NCBI GenBank assembly: GCA_964510855.1
Contig: CAZEDB010000005.1
Coordinates: 1-64,000, forward strand
Direction of reading: 5' to 3'
Source of the DNA: UBA8828 sp964510855
GTDB lineage: Bacteria > Verrucomicrobiota > Verrucomicrobiia > Opitutales > UBA953
DNA: 64,000 bases
How positions within the stretch are numbered: position 1 is the stretch's first letter; the number at the start of each line of letters is the position of its first letter. A model generated the notes under the pieces. It worked only from the letters and a program-made list of their open reading frames with translations, was not told the origin of the DNA and ran no database searches. The position numbers and the translations under genes were made by a program. Shown here one piece after another: positions 7,581 to 15,711 of the stretch.

Positions 7581-10394
7581 TCAGAGATCGCCATACTTGG
7601 CGATTAAAGCGGCGCGACAGCGCGGTGAAACTGAGCCAAATCGGCCAGCAGGGACCAAATCAGGCACCCAGCGCCAGGAGCGTGGGCAACGAACGCCATC
7701 AGCCTTGCTTGCAGTTAGGGTCAAGGGTGCGCCCGGCGTTGGCTTGAGGGTTACAGCCGAAACAATCCAAAGGTCGGGCAAACTATCCAGGTGCTGCGTT
7801 AAAAGGATAACATCGGCGTCGGCCGGATCACCCACGAGGGTTAGAGCGGCATCTAAGTTTTGTCCGATAACCTTATCTTGCCGGAGTTTTTCTAAAACCG
7901 GATTAGCAAGTGTGGCACCTAATTCAAGAAGTCGACCGATGGCACGACGGTGCGTCTCAGACTCCCAGTCCACCGGCACTTCAGGCCAAGACTGAAGATG
8001 AATGCTTTCGGTTGAAGAAAATTCGCTACGCGCGTGGGCATGTGACCAAGCCTCATCCGCGGTGAAAGGAATAAAGGGCGCAACCAAGCGCAATAAAGTG
8101 TCGAGCACATGATGCAAGGCGGTCTGCACCGAACGGCGGACGGGGTCTTGCGGCGCTAAAGTGTAGAGCACATCCTTCACAATACTGGCGTAGGTGGCGG
8201 ATAAGACCACCGTGACAAAAGCTGAGATGGCAGCGGTCGCGCGATGAAACTCATAGGCATCGCAAGCGGCGGTAACTTCGCGCACCACCGCCGCGGTTTC
8301 AGCCAGTAACCAGCGCTCGAGGGCGCGGAGGTCAGCCACCGCAAGTGTATCACGCTGCGGCTCAAAATCAGCCAGCGAACCTAAAAGCCAACGTAAGGTA
8401 TTACGAATCGAGCGGTACTGATTGGAGAGCGTTTCGAAAATAGCATCCGAAAGCGGGATATCGTTTTGATAATTTTCTGAGGCTACCCAAAGGCGCACAA
8501 TGTCGGCACCGTATTTATTAACATAACCATCGGCGGTTTGGGGCTTACCGTCCGACTTCGAAATCTTTTGGCGCTTTTCATTGACGACAAAGCCGTGCGT
8601 TAAGACCGCGCGATAAGGAGCGGCATTTTTAATGGCGACCGCGGTCCAAAGCGACGACTGGAACCAACCGCGATGTTGGTCAGAACCCTCGAGATAAAGA
8701 TCCGCTGGCCAATGCAAGTCGGGGTGACGCGCACATACCGCCAAGTGACTCGTGCCTGAATCAATCCAGACATCAAGCGTGTCGGTACCTTTACGAATCG
8801 ACTTAGGCCAGCTCGCGGGGACGGGTGCTCCTTCGAGCGTGGCCTCGAGCGAGGCTGACCACCACCAATCGGCACCATGTTGGGCAATTTTTTCTGCAAT
8901 ATGGCGGGCCATGCCCGCATCGAGTAAAGCCTCGCCGGTTTCGGTAGCGATAAAGGCAGGGATAGGCACACCCCAGGCGCGCTGACGTGATACGCACCAA
9001 TCGGGGCGACCTTGTAGGGCTCCCTTGATGCGATTCTCACCCCAAGCGGGAATCCACTGCACGGTCTTAACTGCTTCAAGGGCGCGGGTGCGAAGATGGC
9101 CACGATCCAAGCCGATGAACCACTGATCGAGCGCACGGAAAATAACAGGGGTCTTTGAACGCCAGCAATGGGGGTAGCTGTGGACGAGTGGAGCCCGAGC
9201 AACTAACTTGCCGCGTGCTTCTAGCAACGCGAGTACCGCGAAGTTAGCGGGGCACTTGCCTTCAGTCTCGAGTACCGAGAGACCAACGAGTTCGGGTGGG
9301 ACGCGGCCATCATTGGCATAAGTACCGTCGTCTTGTACCGGACAATACACTTCGAGCCCGACGCGTAATCCCGTTTGATGGTCGTCGACCCCGTGACCCG
9401 GGGCGGTGTGGACACAGCCCGTACCTGCGTCAGTGGTAACATACTCCGCAGTGACAATCGGTGACGCGCGATCGATAAAAGGATGGCGCGTCTCGAGGCC
9501 TTCCAACGCTTTACCTTGCGCGTGAAAACCGTCGGTGGCCCCCTCAAGCTTACAAGCAGCAACAAAGGCATCACGCAAAGCAGCCGCCACTAAATAGGAG
9601 CGCCCTTGATGACAGACTTCAACGTAGTCGAGTTCAGGGTGAACCGCGACTGCCAGATTAGCGGGTAAGGTCCAAGGCGTCGTGGTCCAAATCACCACGG
9701 CTAGCGGGTGCGCGGGCTTGAGACCCCGAGCGGCAGCGGCGGCGGCAGGAACATCAAAGGCGACCCAAATCGACGGCGACCGCTTTTCTTGATATTCAAT
9801 CTCGGCCTCAGCTAACGCAGTCTGACAAGGAATCGACCAATAGACGGGTTTCTTAGCGCGATAAACTAAACCCTGTTCAACAAAGCCCGCGAAGGTGCGA
9901 AGGATCTCAGCCTCATAAGCCGCGTCCATCGTGCGATACTCGGACTTCCAGTCGGCGAGAATACCCAGGCGCCGGAATTGACCGCGTTGCTTTTCAATAA
10001 AGGCTGCAGAAAATTCCGCGCAGGCTTGGCGCACCCCTAGGGCATCGAGCGAAGCTTTACGGGCCTGCAATTCCTTCATCACCTTGTGCTCAATGGGCAG
10101 ACCATGACAGTCCCAACCTGGCACATAAGGCGTCCGGAAGCCCCGCATCGATTTATAACGTAAAATCGCGTCTTTGAGTAATTTGTTTAAGGCCGTTCCA
10201 ATATGCACATCGCCGTTAGTAAAAGGCGGACCATCGTGTAACACAAAGGCAGGTCGACCGGCGCGGCGGGCTTGAATCTGAGCATAGAGACCTATCTTTT
10301 CCCAGTGTGCGATGCGTCCCGGCTCACGCGTGGCGAGACCCGCTTTCATAGGAAAGTCGGTGACGGGTAAGTTAAGGGTGTCTTTAAGCTCCAC
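7581..10394 (-). CDS. ileS: Isoleucyl-tRNA synthetase
   Basis: A class I synthetase of 937 residues from a GTG at 10394 (MELKDTLNLP), the usual family length; the longer open frame upstream has no family similarity. The HIGH-type motif is GDVHIGTA (about residue 64), the KMSKS motif is KISKSDGK, and the editing (CP1) domain with TTTPWTLPAN is present. The C-terminal zinc-binding region is degenerate: GVRCPRSWRWVPD and SVSPRCRAAL keep two of the four expected cysteines, with serine in the other two places. It heads the leftward cluster with the DksA-like gene and lspA. Confidence 0.97.
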   Translation of the reverse strand: MELKDTLNLPVTDFPMKAGLATREPGRIAHWEKIGLYAQIQARRAGRPAFVLHDGPPFTNGDVHIGTALNKLLKDAILRYKSMRGFRTPYVPGWDCHGLPIEHKVMKELQARKASLDALGVRQACAEFSAAFIEKQRGQFRRLGILADWKSEYRTMDAAYEAEILRTFAGFVEQGLVYRAKKPVYWSIPCQTALAEAEIEYQEKRSPSIWVAFDVPAAAAAARGLKPAHPLAVVIWTTTPWTLPANLAVAVHPELDYVEVCHQGRSYLVAAALRDAFVAACKLEGATDGFHAQGKALEGLETRHPFIDRASPIVTAEYVTTDAGTGCVHTAPGHGVDDHQTGLRVGLEVYCPVQDDGTYANDGRVPPELVGLSVLETEGKCPANFAVLALLEARGKLVARAPLVHSYPHCWRSKTPVIFRALDQWFIGLDRGHLRTRALEAVKTVQWIPAWGENRIKGALQGRPDWCVSRQRAWGVPIPAFIATETGEALLDAGMARHIAEKIAQHGADWWWSASLEATLEGAPVPASWPKSIRKGTDTLDVWIDSGTSHLAVCARHPDLHWPADLYLEGSDQHRGWFQSSLWTAVAIKNAAPYRAVLTHGFVVNEKRQKISKSDGKPQTADGYVNKYGADIVRLWVASENYQNDIPLSDAIFETLSNQYRSIRNTLRWLLGSLADFEPQRDTLAVADLRALERWLLAETAAVVREVTAACDAYEFHRATAAISAFVTVVLSATYASIVKDVLYTLAPQDPVRRSVQTALHHVLDTLLRLVAPFIPFTADEAWSHAHARSEFSSTESIHLQSWPEVPVDWESETHRRAIGRLLELGATLANPVLEKLRQDKVIGQNLDAALTLVGDPADADVILLTQHLDSLPDLWIVSAVTLKPTPGAPLTLTASKADGVRCPRSWRWVPDLVPAGRFGSVSPRCRAALIAKYGDL

Positions 10395-10550
10395 GGTTCG
10401 GAAAAGGCAAAAGGGCGGTTGAGCCCCAAAAAAACGGTTTCGCTCGTTTAAGGGCGGGGCGGGCGAGGTTGAACAGGGGGGCGAGGGTGTCAACCTTGCC
10501 CGCCAGACGATTGACAGCCGGGCCTTACTGGCTTGAGGGTTGGGGCCGCT

Positions 10551-10814
10551 ATGGAGAACCACCGCCCTAAACTCGTTTCCAAGACTGGCGCCGCCATCGA
10601 TGTCCTCATCAGCGTGGTATTTTTCGTCTGGATGACCACGATTCTGAAGAAGCACGTACCGTGGGAAGAGGCCGGCGAAACCGCAGTTTTACTCGGTGCA
10701 GCCTACTGCTCACTTTGTCTATCAGGTGTCCTTTGGATGGCCCTTTGCCTCTTCCGCGTGACCCTAGTGGACCAGATTTTTCAGCGCAACGCCCGCCCTC
10801 CTTCGGGCCAATAA
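10551..10814 (+). CDS. Small membrane protein of unknown function
   Basis: An 87-residue protein from ATG 10551 (an upstream in-frame TTG at 10533 is also possible). It has two hydrophobic segments, about residues 20-36 (VLISVVFFVWMTTIL) and 45-70 (AVLLGAAYCSLCLSGVLWMALCLF), so it is probably a two-helix inner-membrane protein. No domain is recognised. It is divergent from ileS and convergent with the gene at 10819, so it appears to be transcribed alone. Confidence 0.6.
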   Translation: MENHRPKLVSKTGAAIDVLISVVFFVWMTTILKKHVPWEEAGETAVLLGAAYCSLCLSGVLWMALCLFRVTLVDQIFQRNARPPSGQ

Positions 10815-10818
10815 GCCT

Positions 10819-11913
10819 TTAACGGGCGCTTTCTAGCTCGGTCTCGACTTCGGACGCCAAGCGTTCGGCCGCTCGACGGTCGAGTAAATAGGCCGCCCAA
10901 AGACGATCCAACCGTTCGGGCTCACCCGTGGCGTAGGCCTCGAGCCAAGCACCCAGCGTACGCCAACTATTATGGGCAACGGGGTTTTGCCGGATGATTT
11001 CTCGGCGTAAGGTTAAGAGACGCTGATCCATGGCTTCACGCACGCCCGGGAGATGGCGCCATCGCACCGCTTCAGGCCCACTCAAGACGCGGTCGCCTTT
11101 GCCTTCGGGGTTGTGCACAAAACGAGCGAGCTGATCGAGCGCCGCGAGCGACTCTTTCATGCCCAACGAGGGCGAAGGTCGGGCATCGAGCACAGCTTGG
11201 CGAGCCGCAAGCCACCAAGTCTCAGGATCCTTATCGAAGCTCGCTAGCGTAGGTTCCAAGGATTCTCCTCGACCAGCCGCTGCTAAAATTCGGGCAAAAC
11301 TTTCAGCGCCCAGTTGACGTCGTAACACACGCACGAGCAACAGGGACTCGTGAATGGGGGCTTGGGCCGCCACGACTTCTGCTAAGGGCGTCGGCGGACC
11401 AGCGAGCGCACGACGATACCAAAGATCTACCATAGCAGGACGTAACTGGGCCAGGGTTTCAGCCGCTAAAGCTGGGGTCGCCCAAGGAGTCGGGGTCACT
11501 TGAGGTTGAGCGCCTGCGACCGAGGCCGCCGCCAGCCAAGTACGTGCTACCGCCGTAGCCGCACGCTCCGCGGCGAGCTCTTTCTCTCCTAAATAAACCG
11601 CTACTAAGGTGTGACCGCCCGACACACTGACGCGCAGGGGCTCAGCCTCAAGCGTATCCAATATCTCAATACGAGCCCGAAACCCAGGCGGTGTAGTTAA
11701 GGCCGCGGCGGTACGTAAATAGACACTCAAAGCTTCGGCATGGTCGGCGACAAAACGACGCGCAGGGGCATTGGTTGCTACCACCGTGGCTAGAGTGGTC
11801 TCTTGTAGAGTAACCGCTAAAACCTCGGGGGGCGCTGGGGCAATCGGCTCATCCGCCGCAGGTACTCGCACCACTGCGAGCATCAACCCCAACCCAACCC
11901 AGCAGCGCTTCAT
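10819..11913 (-). CDS. Secreted protein of unknown function
   Basis: A 364-residue protein with an N-terminal signal peptide (MKRCWVGLGLMLAVVRVPAA, probably cut after AA). The rest is alanine/leucine/arginine-rich and mostly helical, without a motif I recognise. There is no zinc-protease HExxH. Its ATG overlaps the stop of the upstream coiled-coil protein (TAATG at 11913), so the two genes are translationally coupled and probably work together at the cell envelope. Confidence 0.65.
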   Translation of the reverse strand: MKRCWVGLGLMLAVVRVPAADEPIAPAPPEVLAVTLQETTLATVVATNAPARRFVADHAEALSVYLRTAAALTTPPGFRARIEILDTLEAEPLRVSVSGGHTLVAVYLGEKELAAERAATAVARTWLAAASVAGAQPQVTPTPWATPALAAETLAQLRPAMVDLWYRRALAGPPTPLAEVVAAQAPIHESLLLVRVLRRQLGAESFARILAAAGRGESLEPTLASFDKDPETWWLAARQAVLDARPSPSLGMKESLAALDQLARFVHNPEGKGDRVLSGPEAVRWRHLPGVREAMDQRLLTLRREIIRQNPVAHNSWRTLGAWLEAYATGEPERLDRLWAAYLLDRRAAERLASEVETELESAR

Positions 11914-13160
11914 TAGCTAGCGAAGAAATCTTCTTCTAACTCGCGTGTTTCGCCGGCCCGGATGTGCACTGGCTCACCCAAGGGCGACTGGTCGTTTTTC
12001 CAAATCTGTACAGTGGCGGACTGCGAACTATCCGACGACCGCCAGAGCCAACGGCCAATGGCAAGAAACTGCATCGGCACACCTGTGGTCTCAGAAAGAC
12101 CTGGGCCCGTGCCGCGGACAAAAGGTTTGTTACCAATTCCGATCATCAAATTGGCGATCACACAAGTACCCTCGGCATCGTCTTCGGAAGCCATCACGGT
12201 CTTGACCACGGGAGCCGCAGGCGGCACCTCAGCAACTTCAACCGCAGGTGGGTTAGACGAATCGGCGAGTTCATCGTCGTCATCACCCAGGCGCGATTCC
12301 ATCAAGGGCTCGGGTGTAGGAGCTGAAGCTAAATCGGTAATAGCTTCCTCGTCTTCTTCCACTTCGGGTGCTTCGGCTAAACCGAGCGACAATTCATCTT
12401 CATCGTTGGTCGCACGCTGGACTGAAACCTCATCCCCGGTGACATCGGCCTCTGACTCCACCTTGCGCTCCGCAAGGCTGGGATTAGGAGTAGAGGCCTT
12501 AGAGGGGTTTGCGTTTAAATCATCAACCCGGGCGGTCAGTTTAGCTAAGGCCTCACGACCGGCATTTAAATCGGCACTTATTTTTTGTAGAGCCTGACGG
12601 TCAGTGTCGATTTGCTGACGTAGTTGCGCCAGTCCTTGGGCAGCTTTGCTTCCGTCTTCCGCTTGCTCAAGGGCAGACTCAACATCTGAGGCCACACCCC
12701 GCGCAACATCCGCGGCAGATTGAACCTGCGTGCGGAGCTCTTCGATAGCTTCAGCGCCGGCCGCCACCATCGCTCTTAAGGCGGCTAATTCGGTTGAGGC
12801 TTTACGGGCGACAGCTTCAGCGGCGGCCTCGGCGGTTTTCTTGGCGGTGACTTCAGCATCAACCGCACGACGATTGGCCGATTCAAGCGTGTTACGCATA
12901 TCGCCGCGAAGCTGATCGATTTCGGCGGCAAGGGCAGCGCGTAAGCGTGCTTGCTCAGCGAGACGTTGTTTACCCCCGCCCTCTTCGCGCAAGACGGGGA
13001 GCAAAATAATGAGGGAGGCGGCAAGGATACCCAGTACAGCTAACGACGCTTGGAAGTTATCACTCGGATCTAAACCTAGGCTTAGAATTCCGATGACCAC
13101 CAAGGCATCCGCTGCCACCAGGAACCACTTCTCTTTTAGGAGTTGTTCGAGTTGTTTCAT
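11913..13160 (-). CDS. Membrane-anchored coiled-coil protein with a conserved-looking C-terminal domain
   Basis: A 415-residue protein. Two hydrophobic helices near the N-terminus (about residues 13-30 and 38-55) are followed by a long alanine/glutamate/arginine coiled coil (about 65-215), an acidic low-complexity linker (about 230-335), and a compact C-terminal domain beginning near IANLMIGIGNKPFVRGTGPG and ending LEEDFFAS. The C-terminal block looks globular and tryptophan-rich, but I cannot assign it to a named family. It is coupled to the secreted protein downstream. The topology suggests an envelope scaffold or sensor; this is inference. Confidence 0.65.
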   Translation of the reverse strand: MKQLEQLLKEKWFLVAADALVVIGILSLGLDPSDNFQASLAVLGILAASLIILLPVLREEGGGKQRLAEQARLRAALAAEIDQLRGDMRNTLESANRRAVDAEVTAKKTAEAAAEAVARKASTELAALRAMVAAGAEAIEELRTQVQSAADVARGVASDVESALEQAEDGSKAAQGLAQLRQQIDTDRQALQKISADLNAGREALAKLTARVDDLNANPSKASTPNPSLAERKVESEADVTGDEVSVQRATNDEDELSLGLAEAPEVEEDEEAITDLASAPTPEPLMESRLGDDDDELADSSNPPAVEVAEVPPAAPVVKTVMASEDDAEGTCVIANLMIGIGNKPFVRGTGPGLSETTGVPMQFLAIGRWLWRSSDSSQSATVQIWKNDQSPLGEPVHIRAGETRELEEDFFAS

Positions 13161-13234
13161 GAGATGAGCGCGGGCTCGAAACCGCAGGATGCCTTGAGTT
13201 GCGTCGGGGACAAGCCCCTTCCTTAGCTTTTATC

Positions 13235-14263
13235 TCAACGGGGGCGTTCCACAAAACCCACCTTACGATGCACTTTCGCCAAGGTACGATAAGCTGCCTT
13301 TTGTGCCCCCTCGGCACCCGACTTTAAAACCCGATCTAACTCCGTGCGGTCAGCACTATAGGTCGCAAAACGCGCCCGAACCGGAGCTAAAACTGCCTCA
13401 ACTGCGTCGGTAACGGCACGTTTAAAATCTCCATAGCCTTTACCCTGAAACTCGGCCTCTAAGCTGGCGGTAGGGCGGCCGGAACAAGCGGAAAGAATTT
13501 GCAGGAGATTAGTAACTCCAGGTTTGTCAGCGGCCGCCCGTACCTCGGCCCCAGAATCGGTTACAGCGGAGCCAATTTTACGACGAATGTCGTCCGCACT
13601 ATCGGTAATGAAGAGGGTGGCGGCGGCGTTGGGGTCGGATTTGGACATCTTAGCCTCGGGATTTTGCAACGACATGATGCGGGCACCCGTAGTCGCAATA
13701 TAAGGCTCGGGAATGACAAAAGTATCGGAATACGTGTGATTAAATTTCTGCGCTAAATCACGAGTTAACTCCAGATGCTGCTTTTGATCGTCACCCACGG
13801 GTACTTTTGCGGCGTTGTAGAGTAAAATATCTGCCGCCATCAAAATTGGGTAGGTTAATAAACCTGCCCGTATCGAGGTTTGCTTGGCGGATTTATCTTT
13901 AAACTGCGTCATGCGCTCAAGCTGCCCGAGCGGGCAAAGACAACCGAGAATCCAGGCCAACTCGGTATGACCTGTGACGTGCGATTGCACAAAAAGCTGA
14001 CTTCGAGCCGGATCTAAACCGCAGGCCAGATATTGAGCGAGGCACTCGTAAGTGTTGGTGCGCAAGTCAGCCGGGACGGTTGGCACCGTTATCGCATGCT
14101 GATCGACAATGCCAAAGTAACAGGTGTGATCGTCTTGCATCCGGCCCCAGTTAAGCACCGCCCCGAGATAATTTCCTAAATGTAACCGCCCCGTAGGTTG
14201 GGCACAGGTTAAGACCACAGGTTTGGCAGAGGGCTCGCTCACCCCTTCAGCGTGGGCAGGCAA
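13235..14263 (-). CDS. trpS: Tryptophanyl-tRNA synthetase
   Basis: 342 residues, normal TrpRS length. The class Ic signatures are present: PTGRLHLGNYLGA near residue 23 (HIGH equivalent) and AKMSKSDPNAA (KMSKS). The DDQKQHLELTRDLA block that contacts tryptophan and AMP is also intact. The first about 14 residues (MPAHAEGVSEPSAK) are a non-conserved extension. The upstream region is cut by an assembly gap 54 bases away. Confidence 0.97.
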   Translation of the reverse strand: MPAHAEGVSEPSAKPVVLTCAQPTGRLHLGNYLGAVLNWGRMQDDHTCYFGIVDQHAITVPTVPADLRTNTYECLAQYLACGLDPARSQLFVQSHVTGHTELAWILGCLCPLGQLERMTQFKDKSAKQTSIRAGLLTYPILMAADILLYNAAKVPVGDDQKQHLELTRDLAQKFNHTYSDTFVIPEPYIATTGARIMSLQNPEAKMSKSDPNAAATLFITDSADDIRRKIGSAVTDSGAEVRAAADKPGVTNLLQILSACSGRPTASLEAEFQGKGYGDFKRAVTDAVEAVLAPVRARFATYSADRTELDRVLKSGAEGAQKAAYRTLAKVHRKVGFVERPR

Positions 14264-14317
14264 GGCGACTGGGACAAGTCGATAGGCAAAGATGCCTAAC
14301 GGTGGCGCTTGCCTAGA

Positions 14318-14417
14318 NNNNNNNNNNNNNNNNNNNNNNNNNNNNNNNNNNNNNNNNNNNNNNNNNNNNNNNNNNNNNNNNNNNNNNNNNNNNNNNNNNN
14401 NNNNNNNNNNNNNNNNN
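14318..14417. other. Assembly gap (100 N)
   Basis: Exactly 100 undetermined bases, a conventional placeholder of unknown true length. It removes the upstream region of trpS and the 5' part of the ABC ATPase gene, including its Walker A motif. Confidence 0.99.
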
Positions 14418-14975
14418 CACCTTCGCCCGGACTCCGGCCTAGCGAAAATTGCTGGTATCGATGTTGGTACCGACCCAGTGAAGGCAAAAGCCCAACTTGG
14501 TTACTCTCCTGAAGGCGCACCCGCCTATGGCGAAATGACGGTGCGCGAGTTTTTAAGTTTTGCCGCAGACTTGCGCGGCTTAGCCCAAGCCAACACGCGC
14601 GTGCAAGAAACCTTGGACCTGTGCCGACTCGATGATGTTGCCCACCAAGCCATCGATACCCTCTCCAAAGGCTACCGGATGCGCGTTGGTTTTGCTCAAG
14701 CCGTACTCCACGATCCTGAAGTTTTAATCCTCGATGAACCGACGGATGGTCTCGATCCCAATCAAAAACACGAGGTACGACGGATCCTCACCAGCATGGC
14801 CGCTCGCAAAGCCGTGATTGTTTCGACCCACTTACTCGAAGAAGTTGAGGCACTCTGCACTCGGGTAATTCTCATCGCGCGCGGTCGCGTCTGTTGCGAC
14901 GAAAGCCCCTCCCAATTACTCGCTCGCCACCCCGGCAAGCGACTCGACGAAATTTTCCGCCTTCTTACCGCCTAA
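14418..14975 (+). CDS. ABC transporter ATP-binding protein, GldA-like, 5' end lost in gap
   Basis: 185 residues are readable after the gap. The ABC signature LSKGYRMRVGFAQA, Walker B VLILDEPTDGLDP and the switch histidine in VIVSTHLLEEVE are present; Walker A would lie in the missing part. The C-terminal part matches ATPases of ABC-2 type exporters. The permease gene starts five bases later, and a GldG-like and a DUF4340 gene follow, giving the ATPase-permease-GldG-DUF4340 set known from gliding-type and related transporters in Bacteroidota and Verrucomicrobiota. What the complex exports is unknown. Confidence 0.9.
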   Translation, partial: HLRPDSGLAKIAGIDVGTDPVKAKAQLGYSPEGAPAYGEMTVREFLSFAADLRGLAQANTRVQETLDLCRLDDVAHQAIDTLSKGYRMRVGFAQAVLHDPEVLILDEPTDGLDPNQKHEVRRILTSMAARKAVIVSTHLLEEVEALCTRVILIARGRVCCDESPSQLLARHPGKRLDEIFRLLTA

Positions 14976-14979
14976 ACCT

Positions 14980-15705
14980 ATGCGTGCTTTCCGAGCTATT
15001 TTAACCCGAGAGTTTCTCGGCTATTTCCGTACGCCTCTCGCCTACGTCTTCCTAGCGGTCTTTAACGCCTTTGCGGTTTCCTTAGCCTTCTTCATCGGAT
15101 CGTTCTTCGATTCCAATATTGCGAACCTCGATCGCTTTTTCCTCTACCATCCCTGGCTTTGGGCCTTCTTGGCCCCTGCCGCAGGCGCCCGGCTGTGGGC
15201 CGAAGAGCGCCGACAGGGGACGCTCGAACTTTTACTCACTTGGCCCGTCACGGTTTGGCAAGCGGCCTTGGGGAAGTTTCTCGCAAGCTGGCTCTTCCTA
15301 GCCACCGCCTTAGTTGCTACCTTACCTATGGCACTAACCATCGGTTGGTTGGGCGATCCCGATTGGGGTGTGGTGGTCAGCGGCTATGTCGGCTCGTTGC
15401 TTTGTGGCGGCGCCTGCCTCGGCATCGCTTCGCTTTGCTCGGCTCTAACTCGTAGCCAAGTGATTGCCTTCGTCACCGGCTTTTTAGCCTGCTTCGTTTT
15501 AGTAATTATTGGCTACGGCGTGCTCGATCCGATCTTCGCGGGCATTATCCCCGCCGATAAACTTGGGTGGGTCGCACGCATTGGGCTTTGGCGAAACCTC
15601 GAACCCTTCACTCTCGGCGCCCTAGATTTCTCCGCCGCTAATTACTTTATCAGCGTAGCCTTAGCTGGTCTGGGCTTAGGCACGCTGGCCATCGAACGCC
15701 GCTAA
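14980..15705 (+). CDS. ABC-2 type permease, GldF-like
   Basis: A 241-residue protein with about six hydrophobic helices. The opening MRAFRAILTREFLGYFRTPLAYV and the GARLWAEERRQGTLELLLTWPV segment are characteristic of GldF-type ABC-2 permeases. It lies five bases after the ATPase gene and six bases before the GldG-like gene, clearly one operon. Confidence 0.9.
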   Translation: MRAFRAILTREFLGYFRTPLAYVFLAVFNAFAVSLAFFIGSFFDSNIANLDRFFLYHPWLWAFLAPAAGARLWAEERRQGTLELLLTWPVTVWQAALGKFLASWLFLATALVATLPMALTIGWLGDPDWGVVVSGYVGSLLCGGACLGIASLCSALTRSQVIAFVTGFLACFVLVIIGYGVLDPIFAGIIPADKLGWVARIGLWRNLEPFTLGALDFSAANYFISVALAGLGLGTLAIERR

Positions 15706-15711
15706 TTCGCC

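Noticed and set aside
10395..10655. N-terminal extension of IleS to 10655
   Set aside because: The added 87 residues show no similarity and overlap the divergent small membrane protein gene.
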